A stretch of DNA of 64,000 bases, from positions 24,645,300 to 24,709,299 of the forward strand of contig NC_067204.1 of NCBI RefSeq assembly GCF_026262505.1, in the 5' to 3' direction. The notes below the pieces were generated by a model. That model had not been told where the DNA came from, searched no databases, and was given only the letters and a program-made list of their open reading frames with translations. This stretch comes from Trichomonas vaginalis G3 (Eukaryota > Parabasalia > Trichomonadida > Trichomonadidae). Below, piece after piece: positions 51,093 through 63,065 of this stretch. Positions within the stretch are counted from its first letter, which is position 1; the number at the start of each line of letters is the position of its first letter. Position numbers and translations under genes: made by a program.

Positions 51093-52283
51093 ATGTTGGC
51101 TGCTTCTTTGTTATATTTAACCAATTCGATAAAGATGACAGCATCAACATATTCATCTATTATCAACAACACGCGTAATATATCAGTTTTCTTGGAAATT
51201 TGGGATCCTTGGTGCCCACATTGCAAAAAATTTAAAGAAGACTGGTACAAAATCAAGAATGACACGCAGTTTTTCGATAAAGTTATAATAACAGATCTTA
51301 ATTGCAATTCAGAAAAGGCATTATGTAAATTATTCCCAGGAAGTGAGACACCAAGATTTTACTGGATAGAAAATTCCAATTCTAAGCCAGTTAGATACTC
51401 TCAAGCAGTGACATATCATGAAATCATGAATTTTATTAACAAAAATCTTTATGAACAAATAAATATATTGAATCCACATAAAATACATAATGTTCCTCAA
51501 GAAATTCGTCGTATTATTCAAGGAGATCCTTACAAACAACATTTAATTTTCAATGTTTCAAATAACGATGTATCTTCATTTAGTATAGCTAGGAACGCAA
51601 TCAAATCTCACAAACATCTTCCTATTAACTTTTTACTTGTAAATGATACATCATATCATTATCCGATTCTTTATGCAGATGTAAATGGATTTCCATATAT
51701 TTTTAGGGGTTCATTTAACGAACATGAGCTATCTAACTTCATCAGAACCAAGTCAATTCCATTTCTTTCTGTTTTTACCGATAATACTTATTATTATTCT
51801 CAAATTAACAAAATTGATGTTGCTGTCTTTATTTTCCCAACTTCCAAATTCGAAAACATATATGGATACGCGAATTATACATATAAAGAGTACATAACGA
51901 CACAAACAACTTGTTCTTTCGTTCCAAGGTTTTGCCGCTACATTCATGAGAATCCAACCTCACCAATATTAGTTATATATAGCAAACGAAAGAATCTGTT
52001 TTATATTTATCGATCTCCTTTCACTCAAAAAGGAATTCAGAATTTTCTTGAAAATATTCGAACTGGAAAGGATAGAGGATATGGTCCAGGAACTGGTATT
52101 TATGGATTAATATTCGAAACATACTATAATTACAGAGAACTTGGAGGATTTGCATTTTATATGATGCATCTCCCGATTGTTTGCTTTTTCTTCTTTGTTA
52201 TTTGCATTACATATGCAATAATAGACACAGTTAGGTATAATATCCAATATAAAAGACTCGAAAAAGAAAGAAAATTGGATTAA
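51093..52283 (+). CDS. thioredoxin-domain membrane protein (TMX/PDI-like)
   Basis: 396 residues. A short hydrophobic N-terminus (MLAASLLYL) may be a signal sequence. Residues about 30-130 form a thioredoxin fold with the active site WDPWCPHCKKF and the cis-proline region ETPRFYWIEN. Further PDI-like, less conserved domains follow to about 330. A membrane helix (PIVCFFFFVICITYAIIDTV, about 358-378) precedes a basic cytosolic tail ending RLEKERKLD. The layout matches ER-resident TMX proteins, which form or rearrange disulfides in the ER lumen. The CPHC motif is used by many PDI-like oxidoreductases. The gene is intact. Confidence 0.85.
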   Translation: MLAASLLYLTNSIKMTASTYSSIINNTRNISVFLEIWDPWCPHCKKFKEDWYKIKNDTQFFDKVIITDLNCNSEKALCKLFPGSETPRFYWIENSNSKPVRYSQAVTYHEIMNFINKNLYEQINILNPHKIHNVPQEIRRIIQGDPYKQHLIFNVSNNDVSSFSIARNAIKSHKHLPINFLLVNDTSYHYPILYADVNGFPYIFRGSFNEHELSNFIRTKSIPFLSVFTDNTYYYSQINKIDVAVFIFPTSKFENIYGYANYTYKEYITTQTTCSFVPRFCRYIHENPTSPILVIYSKRKNLFYIYRSPFTQKGIQNFLENIRTGKDRGYGPGTGIYGLIFETYYNYRELGGFAFYMMHLPIVCFFFFVICITYAIIDTVRYNIQYKRLEKERKLD

Positions 52284-52845
52284 TTTTATGTTTGAATAAA
52301 GAATCCTCTATCTATAATACGAAATTATTATTTACACATACTTTAATGCGACATTAACTTGATTGAATGATCAGAACAATAATCTGAAAAGAAATCAAAA
52401 TTAATGAAGTACCATTAAGATATAATTAGAACTTGGTAGGTTATTTGATCTTATGTGCAAATGCTTCACATTTTCATATTGTCATAACATCAGTATTCTA
52501 TAATGTTGATAAGATTATTGTAAATTTCGGACAAATATGAAATTTCTAGTATGTTCATCCAGTAAAGATACACTATGTTATCATGGAACTACAAAAGTAT
52601 TTAATAGAAATCTCTTCATTTATGAGAATTTGGAATTTGTAACCAATTATTAAATTTTTTCATGATTGGTTTAGCGAAAAATATAATTTTATATCAGTTT
52701 TCCATGGGCGCATCGTATTTTATCAGTTATGACCAAAATCAATATGTATCCGGTTATTACGCTTCACGCCAATAATATTAATAAAAATTGGATAAATTTC
52801 AGAGTAAGAATCGAAATATTTTGAAAATTCTAACTAGCTATATAA
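52284..52845. other. intergenic
   Basis: No gene is seen in this AT-rich stretch. The thioredoxin-domain gene ends GGATTAATTTTATG without unusual features. Confidence 0.45.
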
Positions 52846-53060
52846 TAAGGTCGATAAAAAATTGAGCGTTTTTAAAAAACCGCCGTTTGAGAGGAAAATT
52901 GAGAGCCCCGATGTATACTTTTTGACATTGTCAAAAACTTTGAAAGGACTAAAAAATTTTAGTGTCAGAAAGTTTACAAATGTATACTTTCTGACAAACA
53001 GACTCTCAGAAAGTACTCAAACTGCGGTTTTTAATTTCCGCACTTTTTTTGGCGACCTTA
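52846..53060. mobile_element. mariner-like MITE (foldback), 211 bp
   Basis: The element runs 52848-53058 between TA dinucleotides. Its ends are inverted: AGGTCGATAAAAAATTGAGC at left, AGGTCGCCAAAAAAAGTGCG as complement at right. Pairing continues inward through AAAAACCGC.GTTTGAG. An inner hairpin GTCAGAAAGT ... ACTTTCTGAC completes the foldback. The AGGTCG.CAAAAAA..TGCGG type of end and the TA border resemble mariner terminal repeats; mariner elements are known in trichomonads. It lies about 90 bp upstream of the helicase-like gene. Confidence 0.65.
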
Positions 53061-53150
53061 TACATAAAAATGAAAAATGGCTGGTCTCTTTTCACAATGA
53101 AAATTTTCTTTTCAAAGAAAAAAAATTTTTTTGAGATCAAATAAAGTTGT

Positions 53151-55478
53151 ATGAGCCTTCCACGGCAGTTTGATCGAAATGGTCGAATCCATCAATCCGG
53201 CAGCCGTGGCTCATTACAAAATAATGGGCGTCCTCAAGATTCTTTGAATTTAGTCAGAACTTTCAACTTTAGCGTATTTTATCGAGAAATTAAGGCCTCG
53301 CTTGACTTAAAAGACCAAATTATTACTATAACACATGACCAGAGCTATCCATATCGTGTTGCACAGATAGCTTCCCAAACTTTTCATACAGTTTTCTACA
53401 TTGTTGCAAATTCTCTCAGAAGGAAATCGCTAGAAAACAAAATACAAGCTGTAGTTATGACAATCAAGCAAACAGCACAGTTTCTTTCACAAATTCCTAA
53501 TAATTCGTGTATTATTATCGATTCTTTGTGGGATATAAATAAAGACATAACTGGACCTCAATTAGAACAAATTATTCTCATATTATCTAAGCGATGCCAG
53601 TTTATTTACAATTCAATGCCTTTTGCAAATTTACAGACGATATCTCAATGGATTTTCTCTTTTTGCGGCTTAGCACCCAAAATCATTGAAGCTCCCATTG
53701 AAAGAAATGCCGTCGCACACTTTATTTTCTCAGAAAATCCATTTCAAAATAGATTATTTAGAAATACCTCGATTTTCATAGATATGCTTACCGTTTCGGA
53801 GATACTGGATCAATGCACACCTAACATGATATCAAATGATGGAATTTTCCAAGAAATTTGTGATATCAAAAAATTAAACTTAGATCCAATACTTGTAGTG
53901 TTTCCATCGAATGGACACCTCAGATCTTTCGCAAAGGAACATCCAGAATATCAAACAATCTACGATTCATATGATTTGAATCAAATGACTGAACAAATTG
54001 AAAAATTTCAATCAACATCAAACGGAATTTTACTTACAACAACCAAAGTTGCTGATTCTATCTATATACCAGCAAAATCCGTTGTTTTGACGTCATTATT
54101 AAAATTTGATGGTCACATGATGAAAACTATGACTCCGTGCGAAGTCCATCAGATTGTAAGATGCGCAGGACGACCAGGAATCGATCCAAGAGGCTATTTT
54201 TATACAACATTACATCCAGGAATGTCAAAGTTTGATATTTCGAGTATTTTTAGTACAGATCTTCCTGTTATCTCAAGTAGATTCAAAATTACTGAAGAGT
54301 TCTTCCTTACAGCCATTTTTTCAGGAGTTGCAGATTTTGAAAATTATTTGTGTTGTTTACTTGGTAGTTTTACTGTAGCAACACGTGGACCATTGCTACA
54401 AGACCAAATAAACCAAATAAGTAGTCAGATGCCTCCTGATTCGATTGTAGAAAAAGTAATTCATCTCATGTCCCTTGAAACATCCATTTGTACGTTGGAG
54501 ACACATCCTCTCAATATCAAACCACTTCTCGTTAACGGCCGAGTTGTCCGCGCCCGTTCCATGCTCGGTGACCATGCTTGGTCGATCTGTTTTGGCGGAA
54601 CTGTTTGTGGTACAGTCACTCTGGCGATGCGAGGAGTTCCATCTCGTGGTCGTACAATTGACAACGACGAGAAATGTCTGATAACTTTGCCTGTTCATGA
54701 AATTGTCGCGATATCTAAGACAATTAACCCTTTGAGTCGACAACAGCTGACTCAAATTGACGACAATGATGCCCTTATCGGAAAAGATTACGAGTATTAT
54801 GACGGAGAACTCACTTACGCCAATGAAAAATATCATATGTTATTAAATGAGATGCAACAGATCAAATCGACCCTTGAACCCAATCTTTTGCAGTGTTGGA
54901 GACAACTTGCAGAGGTCTGCATCCGCCACAAACTCCTCAAACAGAAAATGAAACAAATAAATCTGCAACAACCTTTGTCAGATCTTTCAAAGATACGTGA
55001 TTCTGATTATCACATTGGGCTGTTCCCAGGTGCATCGGACATGGCCGCTCAAAAAGCTTTTGTTGTTAGGTCATCCGGAGTTTTTTCATGTTACGCGCTT
55101 GAAAACGCAATAGAGAACAAATTCTGGGAGAAACTAAGTGATAAAGAATCAGCAGCTTTCATTATTCTGTGCATTGGAGGAGAGAAATATGATGAATACG
55201 CTGGATATATACCAGAATGCGTTAATTCATACATGACGCAGAGTGGAAAGGATTCATCATTCTTCCTAAATGCACTGGCTCTTCTTGACGAAGAAAATGA
55301 AACAAATTTGCTCGATACAAAAGCTTTTGAAATGGCATGTCTACTTAAAAAGGCCAGGAAGTCTGCTAATGCACTGTTTAAAGCAGCAAATCAACTGAAT
55401 ATACCACGGTTTTCACAGAAGATGTCTAATGTTGTTGAAATCATCAAAAATTCTTCATTGTATCGTGAATTTTTTTGA
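53151..55478 (+). CDS. degenerate Ski2/Mtr4-like helicase-fold protein
   Basis: 775 residues. The second RecA-like domain is recognisable by ILLTTTKVADSIYIPAKSVV LTSLLKFDG followed by MTPCEVHQIVRCAGRPGIDP RGYFY, which corresponds to motifs V and VI (QxxGRAGRxGxDxxG) of Ski2/Mtr4 helicases. The first RecA-like domain lacks a Walker A GKT at the expected site (DQSYPYRVAQIASQTFHTVF), and motif II, normally DExH, reads IIIDSLWD. Motif VI itself has lost its first arginine spacing. The C-terminal half (about 400-775) fits the helical and arch/DSHCT-type region (FPGASDMAAQKAFVVRSSGV FSCYALENAIENKFW). Probably a catalytically dead relative acting in an RNA-processing complex; its role is inferred. 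Confidence 0.65.
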   Translation: MSLPRQFDRNGRIHQSGSRGSLQNNGRPQDSLNLVRTFNFSVFYREIKASLDLKDQIITITHDQSYPYRVAQIASQTFHTVFYIVANSLRRKSLENKIQAVVMTIKQTAQFLSQIPNNSCIIIDSLWDINKDITGPQLEQIILILSKRCQFIYNSMPFANLQTISQWIFSFCGLAPKIIEAPIERNAVAHFIFSENPFQNRLFRNTSIFIDMLTVSEILDQCTPNMISNDGIFQEICDIKKLNLDPILVVFPSNGHLRSFAKEHPEYQTIYDSYDLNQMTEQIEKFQSTSNGILLTTTKVADSIYIPAKSVVLTSLLKFDGHMMKTMTPCEVHQIVRCAGRPGIDPRGYFYTTLHPGMSKFDISSIFSTDLPVISSRFKITEEFFLTAIFSGVADFENYLCCLLGSFTVATRGPLLQDQINQISSQMPPDSIVEKVIHLMSLETSICTLETHPLNIKPLLVNGRVVRARSMLGDHAWSICFGGTVCGTVTLAMRGVPSRGRTIDNDEKCLITLPVHEIVAISKTINPLSRQQLTQIDDNDALIGKDYEYYDGELTYANEKYHMLLNEMQQIKSTLEPNLLQCWRQLAEVCIRHKLLKQKMKQINLQQPLSDLSKIRDSDYHIGLFPGASDMAAQKAFVVRSSGVFSCYALENAIENKFWEKLSDKESAAFIILCIGGEKYDEYAGYIPECVNSYMTQSGKDSSFFLNALALLDEENETNLLDTKAFEMACLLKKARKSANALFKAANQLNIPRFSQKMSNVVEIIKNSSLYREFF

Positions 55479-55650
55479 ATAAATTTTGTTTTTTTTATTT
55501 TTTACTCCAATAATATTATTAAAAATGAGGATTATTTTTCGAAATTTGATAAGAAGCAATGTTTGCATGTTCCTCACCTGGAGTGAGATTCCAAATCTTA
55601 CATTGAGCTACAAGAAGATGTTGTAAAGGTTAAGAGTTTTAAAACATTTA
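55479..55650. other. short intergenic gap before element B
   Basis: 172 bp between the helicase-like gene and the element terminus; no feature seen. It ends in TA at 55649-55650, the element border. Confidence 0.5.
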
Positions 55651-57055
55651 CCCTACTTTTCCAACATTTAGAAAACATGCATGACCCCCTACCCAGGGTC
55701 CAAAAATTGGTATTTTCTGCGCTCAGGCAACATGAGTTTTTGGGCCGCCAAATGAATAGCTCAAATAGTTTCCTCATATAGAGACATGCTTATGCTTAGA
55801 GTTTGAAGGGAATTTAAAGTGATTTTTTTCTGCATTTCGAAATCTAATGCAATCTTAAAATCATGATTAAACTGCGAATCTGGGCGCAATTTTTTAATAT
55901 GTTAATATATGAAGGTACTCCTACTACTGCGAATGCTTCAAATGAAAATTCAAGAAATCAGATTAATTTGATCACATTAGTATAGTAGTGGTCAATCCAA
56001 AAACTCATATGTTGATATATAACCTATAGAGATGATAATTATCGACTCTTCATTGAAATGCATAAGATTTAATAATCTCATAAATATTCTTTTTAATTTT
56101 CAGTATTTCGTGTGCATTTAGATTGCATATACCTGTATATGATATTTCTAGAATGTTTTGGTTAGATATTAAGTTTTTTAGATTAATATTTTAACATTTT
56201 GATAAAACAAGCAATTGTTCCATTTTGGAATCGCGATTGAACTCTAGTTTGACTAATATGATGTTGTATGATCAAATAAATTCTAACTTCATGAGATAAA
56301 TTTTTGAAATTAGAAAATGCGATATCTGACTCAAATATTTATCTGAGCACATTTAACATTCAATTATAAACTAAAGTAATATACAGCAGATTCGATTTGG
56401 CTTATATTTTAAATATTCAACAAATAATCTTATAAAATTGTGCTATTCATGTTTCTCAAAGATGAATTAAGCATTTACAACTTGTGCATTGATGGAATTA
56501 GATATGGATTCTAATGTTAATCGATATTTTGTAAATTGATATATATTTTATCATGGTTTGACATTTGATCGTGTTGAAACCGGAATTGCAATATGCATCA
56601 TCTATATATATAATTGTCAAAATATGAGCTATAGATTTTTAAATTATGCTCCTGATTATGAGTGACTTATATGATTATATTGAATTGAGTAGTAAGAATC
56701 ATAAATATTAGAATATTACGATAATGTATTATAACCTTATAGAAGCTTAAGGCTAAAAATGATGATGAAAATGTAGCTCAAATTTAAGTCTAAAAATTTG
56801 AAAATTAAGTGCTTATGATAGTATGACGATATTGGTGTTTGAATGTAAGAATTAGAGATGTATTAGAAGCATTATGAGAAAATAATAAGATATAAAAACA
56901 AATTTTATGAAATAATTTTAAGTTATAAGAGGTGTTAACATTGGTAATGTGTGAATAAGATAGTAGAATTGTATTGGATCTTTGATTAGTATTTTATAAC
57001 AATTTATTAATGTAGATGTGATTAGAATGTTGGATTTCAAAGGAGAAAGCGGATT

Positions 57056-60000
57056 GTTCACTCTTGTTGGTCTGCATGTGTCATTCCGGGAGACATTGCC
57101 TGTGCATGTCTCCCAGAATGGCATACTGTTCCGCATTCATAACTTGAATGCGGAACTTTGACCGACAAGAGTGCATTGTGCACTCTTGTTGGTCTGCATG
57201 TGTCATTCCGGGAGACATTGCCTGTGCATGTCTCCAGAATGGCATTTATTGCAATCAGAATACGATTGCAAAACTTTGACCGACAAGAGTGCATTGTGCA
57301 CTCTTGTTGGTCTGCATGTGTCATTCCGGGAGACATTGCCTGTGCATGTCTCCCAGAATGATACTTTATTGCAATCAGAATACGATTGCAACTTTGACCG
57401 ACAAGAGTGCATTGTGCACTCTTGTTGGTCTGCATGTGTCATTCCGGGAGACATTGCCTGTGCATGTCTCCCAGAATGAACAATTTATTGCAATCAGAAT
57501 ACGATTGCAAAACTTTGACCGACAAGAGTGCATTGTGCACTCTTGTTGGTCTGCATGTGTCATTCCGGGAGACATTGCCTGTGCATGTCTCCCAGAATGG
57601 CATACTGTTCCGCATTCATAACTTGAATGCGGAACTTTGACCGACAAGAGTGCATTGTGCACTCTTGTTGGTCTGCATGTGTCATTCCGGGAGACATTGC
57701 CTGTGCATGTCTCCCAGAATGAACAATTTATTGCAATCAGAATACGATTGCAAAACTTTGACCGACAAGAGTGCATTGTGCACTCTTGTTGGTCTGCATG
57801 TGTCATTCCGGGAGACATTGCCTGTGCATGTCTCCCAGAATGAACTTTATTGCAATCAGAATACGATTGCAAAACTTTGACCGACAAGAGTGCATTGTGC
57901 ACTCTTGTTGGTCTGCATGTGTCATTCCGGGAGACATTGCCTGTGCATGTCTCCCAGAATGAACAATTTATTGCAATCAGAATACGATTGCAAAACTTTG
58001 ACCGACAAGAGTGCATTGTGCACTCTTGTTGGTCTGCATGTGTCATTCCGGGAGACATTGCCTGTGCATGTCTCCCAGAATGGCATACTGTTCCGCATTC
58101 ATAACTTGAATGCGGAACTTTGACCGACAAGAGTGCATTGTGCACTCTTGTTGGTCTGCATGTGTCATTCCGGGAGACATTGCCTGTGCATGTCTCCCAG
58201 AATGAACTTTATTGCAATCAGAATACGATTGCAACTTTGACCGACAAGAGTGCATTGTGCACTCTTGTTGGTCTGCATGTGTCATTCCGGGAGACATTGC
58301 CTGTGCATGTCTCCCAGAATGGCATACTGTTCCGCATTCATAACTTGAATGCGGAACTTTGACCGACAAGAGTGCATTGTGCACTCTTGTTGGTCTGCAT
58401 GTGTCATTCCGGGAGACATTGCCTGTGCATGTCTCCCAGAATGAACATTTATTGCAATCAGAATACGATTGCAAAACTTTGACCGACAAGAGTGCATTGT
58501 GCACTCTTGTTGGTCTGCATGTGTCATTCCGGGAGACATTGCCTGTGCATGTCTCCCAGAATGAACAATTTATTGCATCAGAATACGATTGCAAAACTTT
58601 GACCGACAAGAGTGCATTGTGCACTCTTGTTGGTCTGCATGTGTCATTCCGGGAGACATTGCCTGTGCATGTCTCCCAGAATGAAACAATTTATTGCAAT
58701 CAGAATACGATTGCAAAACTTTGACCGACAAGAGTGCATTGTGCACTCTTGTTGGTCTGCATGTGTCATTCCGGGAGACATTGCCTGTGCATGTCTCCCA
58801 GAATGGCATACTGTTCCGCATTCATAACTTGAATGCGGAACTTTGACCGACAAGAGTGCATTGTGCACTCTTGTTGGTCTGCATGTGTCATTCCGGGAGA
58901 CATTGCCTGTGCATGTCTCCCAGAATGAACAATTTATTGCAATCAGAATACGATTGCAAAACTTTGACCGACAAGAGTGCATTGTGCACTCTTGTTGGTC
59001 TGCATGTGTCATTCCGGGAGACATTGCCTGTGCATGTCTCCCAGAATGAACAATTTATTGCAATCAGAATACGATTGAACTTTGACCGACAAGAGTGCAT
59101 TGTGCACTCTTGTTGGTCTGCATGTGTCATTCCGGGAGACATTGCCTGTGCATGTCTCCCAGAATGAAACAATTTATTGCAATCAGAATACGATTGCAAA
59201 ACTTTGACCGACAAGAGTGCATTGTGCACTCTTGTTGGTCTGCATGTGTCATTCCGGGAGACATTGCCTGTGCATGTCTCCCAGAATGGCATACTGTTCC
59301 GCATTCATAACTTGAATGCGGAACTTTGACCGACAAGAGTGCATTGTGCACTCTTGTTGGTCTGCATGTGTCATTCCGGGAGACATTGCCTGTGCATGTC
59401 TCCCAGAATGAGACAATTTATTGCAATCAGAATACGATTGCAAAACTTTGACCGACAAGAGTGCATTGTGCACTCTTGTTGGTCTGCATGTGTCATTCCG
59501 GGAGACATTGCCTGTGCATGTCTCCCAGAATGGCATTTATTGCAATTCAGAATACGATTGCAACTTTGACCGACAAGAGTGCATTGTGCACTCTTGTTGG
59601 TCTGCATGTGTCATTCCGGGAGACATTGCCTGTGCATGTCTCCCAGAATGAGACAATTTATTGCAATCAGAATACGATTGCAAAACTTTGACCGACAAGA
59701 GTGCATTGTGCACTCTTGTTGGTCTGCATGTGTCATTCCGGGAGACATTGCCTGTGCATGTCTCCCAGAATGGCATACTGTTCCGCATTCATAACTTGAA
59801 TGCGGAACTTTGACCGACAAGAGTGCATTGTGCACTCTTGTTGGTCTGCATGTGTCATTCCGGGAGACATTGCCTGTGCATGTCTCCCAGAATGAACAAT
59901 TTATTGCAATCAGAATACGATTGCAAAACTTTTGACCGACAAGAGTGCATTGTGCACTCTTGTTGGTCTGCATGTGTCATTCCGGGAGACATTGCCTGTG

Positions 60001-60567
60001 CATGTCTCCCAGAATGAACAATTTATTGCAATCAGAATACGATTGCAACTTTGACCGACAAGAGTGCATTGTGCACTCTTGTTGGTCTGCATGTGTCATT
60101 CCGGGAGACATTGCCTGTGCATGTCTCCCAGAATGAGACAATTTATTGCAATCAGAATACGATTGCAAAACTTTGACCGACAAGCGTGCATTGTGCACTC
60201 TTGTTGGTCTGCATGTGTCATTCCGGGAGACATTGCCTGTGCATGTCTCCCAGAATGAACAATTTATTGCAATCAGAATACGATGCAAACTTTGACCGAC
60301 AAGAGTGCATTGTGCACTCTTGTTGGTCTGCATGTGTCATTCCGGGAGACATTGCCTGTGCATGTCTCCCAGAATGGCATACTGTTCCGCATTCATAACT
60401 TGAATGCGGAACTTTGACCGACAAGAGTGCATTGTGCACTCTTGTTGGTCTGCATGTGTCATTCCGGGAGACATTGCCTGTGCATGTCTCCCAGAATGAA
60501 CAATTTATTGCAATCAGAATACGATTGCAAAACTTTGACCGACAAGAGTGCATTGTGCACTCTTGTT
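57056..60567 (-). repeat. 122-bp three-hairpin array B1 (about 29 units)
   Basis: Units run towards lower coordinates. This array corresponds to A2 but has nearly three times as many units. Both versions of the variable hairpin occur, with occasional one- to six-base shortenings (near 57235, 57390, 58230, 59080, 60280). Confidence 0.95.
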
Positions 60568-61610
60568 TGTCATCCACTATGATACTTAGAGAAAATACTT
60601 TACTTACATTATTTAAAATATTAATTTCCCTATTTAATATTTATTTATTATTTTTTGTGCTTTATATTCCCTATGGCATGTACTGAACTATTTTATAGAC
60701 TCTACCGAGCTATCTCCACATATAAACATTTGACAATAACACATATATACTCTCTTCATATTCTAGTCTCATGACATATTATTGCAAAAGCTATATTTAT
60801 ACAGCATACCTCATAAAGTCTCATTATATCCCTATCTAAGCGTTCAAAACCTATTTTCCCCACGTAATCTGATTCTTCAGGCTCCGCTGATTCGATTTCT
60901 GCTGTCAGATCGTGAAAATATGAATCACATAACAAGATAAACACAAATCCAAAATAATAATGTTTTCTTCAAATTGACTCTTCCACGATATTCATATATT
61001 TGTTATTAATTCCGTTTTCCCTTACAAATGTATTTAATTTTCTGAATAATACGTCTTATAAAATGAATATCTCAAAAACTAAATTAAAAAATTAATACTG
61101 GGTAATAACTAGATATATTGTGACTTTTTGAATTCACACACTTTTGGAAAAAATTGAATTTTTCTAAAATGATGTTGTTTGAACATGAACTTAAAGAGTT
61201 TTTTTACGGAAAATATCAAGTTGGGTAACTTGTGTTTATCTTGTTATGTGATTCATATTTTCACGATCTGACAGCAGAAATCGAATCAGCGGAGCCTGAA
61301 GAATCAGATTACGTGGGGAAAATAGGTTTTGAACGCTTAGATAGGGATATAATGAGACTTTATGAGGTATGCTGTATAAATATAGCTTTTGCAATAATAT
61401 GTCATGAGACTAGAATATGAAGAGAGTATATATGTGTTATTGTCAAATGTTTATATGTGGAGATAGCTCGGTAGAGTCTATAAAATAGTTCAGTACATGC
61501 CATAGGGAATATAAAGCACAAAAAATAATAAATAAATATTAAATAGGGAAATTAATATTTTAAATAATGTAAGTAAAGTATTTTCTCTAATTATTATAGT
61601 GGATGACAAA
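60568..61610. repeat. central palindrome of element B
   Basis: Arms at about 60568-60944 and 61232-61610 are inverted copies separated by about 287 bp. It is nearly identical to the palindrome of element A, including the spacer. Few arm differences are visible (near 61590, ATTATTATAGTGG versus AGTATCATAGTGG in other arms). Confidence 0.92.
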
Positions 61611-63065
61611 CAAGAGTGCACAATGCACTCTTGTCGGTCAAAGTTTTGCAATCGTATTCTGATTGCAATAAATTGTTTCATTCTGGGAGACATGCACAGG
61701 CAATGTCTCCCGGAATGACACATGCAGACCAACAAGAGTGCACAATGCACTCTTGTCGGTCAAAGTTTTGCAATCGTATTCTGATTGCAATAAATTGTTT
61801 CATTCTGGGAGACATGCACAGGCAATGTCTCCCGGAATGACACATGCAGACCAACAAGAGTGCACAATGCACTCTTGTCGGTCAAAGTTTTGCAATCGTA
61901 TTCTGATTGCAATAAATTGTTTCATTCTGGGAGACATGCACAGGCAATGTCTCCCGGAATGACACATGCAGACCAACAAGAGTGCACAATGCACTCTTGT
62001 CGGTCAAAGTTCCGCATTCAAGTTATGAATGCGGAACAGTATGCCATTCTGGGAGACATGCACAGGCAATGTCTCCCGGAATGACACATGCAGACCAACA
62101 AGAGTGCACAATGCACTCTTGTCGGTCAAAGTTCCGCATTCAAGTTATGAATGCGGAACAGTATGCCATTCTGGGAGACATGCACAGGCAATGTCTCCCG
62201 GAATGACACATGCAGACCAACAAGAGTGCACAATGCACTCTTGTCGGTCAAAGTTTTGCAATCGTATTCTGATTGCAATAAATTGTTTCATTCTGGGAGA
62301 CATGCACAGGCAATGTCTCCCGGAATGACACATGCAGACCAACAAGAGTGCACAATGCACTCTTGTCGGTCAAAGTTTTGCAATCGTATTCTGATTGCAA
62401 TAAATTGTTTCATTCTGGGAGACATGCACAGGCAATGTCTCCCGGAATGACACATGCAGACCAACAAGAGTGCACAATGCACTCTTGTCGGTCAAAGTTC
62501 CGCATTCAAGTTATGAATGCGGAACAGTATGCCATTCTGGGATACATGCACAGGCAATGTCTCCCGGAATGACACATGCAGACCAACAAGAGTGCACAAT
62601 GCACTCTTGTCGGTCAAAGTTTTGCAATCGTATTCTGATTGCAATAAATTGTTTCATTCTGGGAAACATGCACAGGCAATGTCTCCCGGAATGACACATG
62701 CAGACCAACAAGAGTGCACAATGCACTCTTGTCGGTCAAAGTTCCGCATTCAAGTTATGAATGCGGAACAGTATGCCATTCTGGGAGACATGCACAGGCA
62801 ATGTCTCCCGGAATGACACATGCAGACCAACAAGAGTGCACAATGCACTCTTGTCGGTCAAAGTTTTGCAATCGTATTCTGATTGCAATAAATTGTTTCA
62901 TTCTGGGAGACATGCACAGGCAATGTCTCCCGGAATGACACATGCAGACCAACAAGAGTGCACAATGCACTCTTGTCGGTCAAAGTTCCGCATTCAAGTT
63001 ATGAATGCGGAACAGTATGCCATTCTGGGAGACATGCACAGGCAATGTCTCCCAGAATGAGACAC
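61611..63065 (+). repeat. 122-bp three-hairpin array B2 (12 units)
   Basis: Twelve regular units. Calling the GCAATC version a and the CCGCATTC version b, the order from the palindrome outward is a a a b b a a b a b a b. The last unit ends TCCCAGAATG, so its first hairpin pairs perfectly. Confidence 0.95.

Noticed and set aside
57056-60567. CRISPR array
   Set aside because: Regular units with a short variable part invite the idea. However, the constant part is about 88 bp, the variable part takes only two main forms instead of unique spacers, there are no cas genes, and the genome is eukaryotic.
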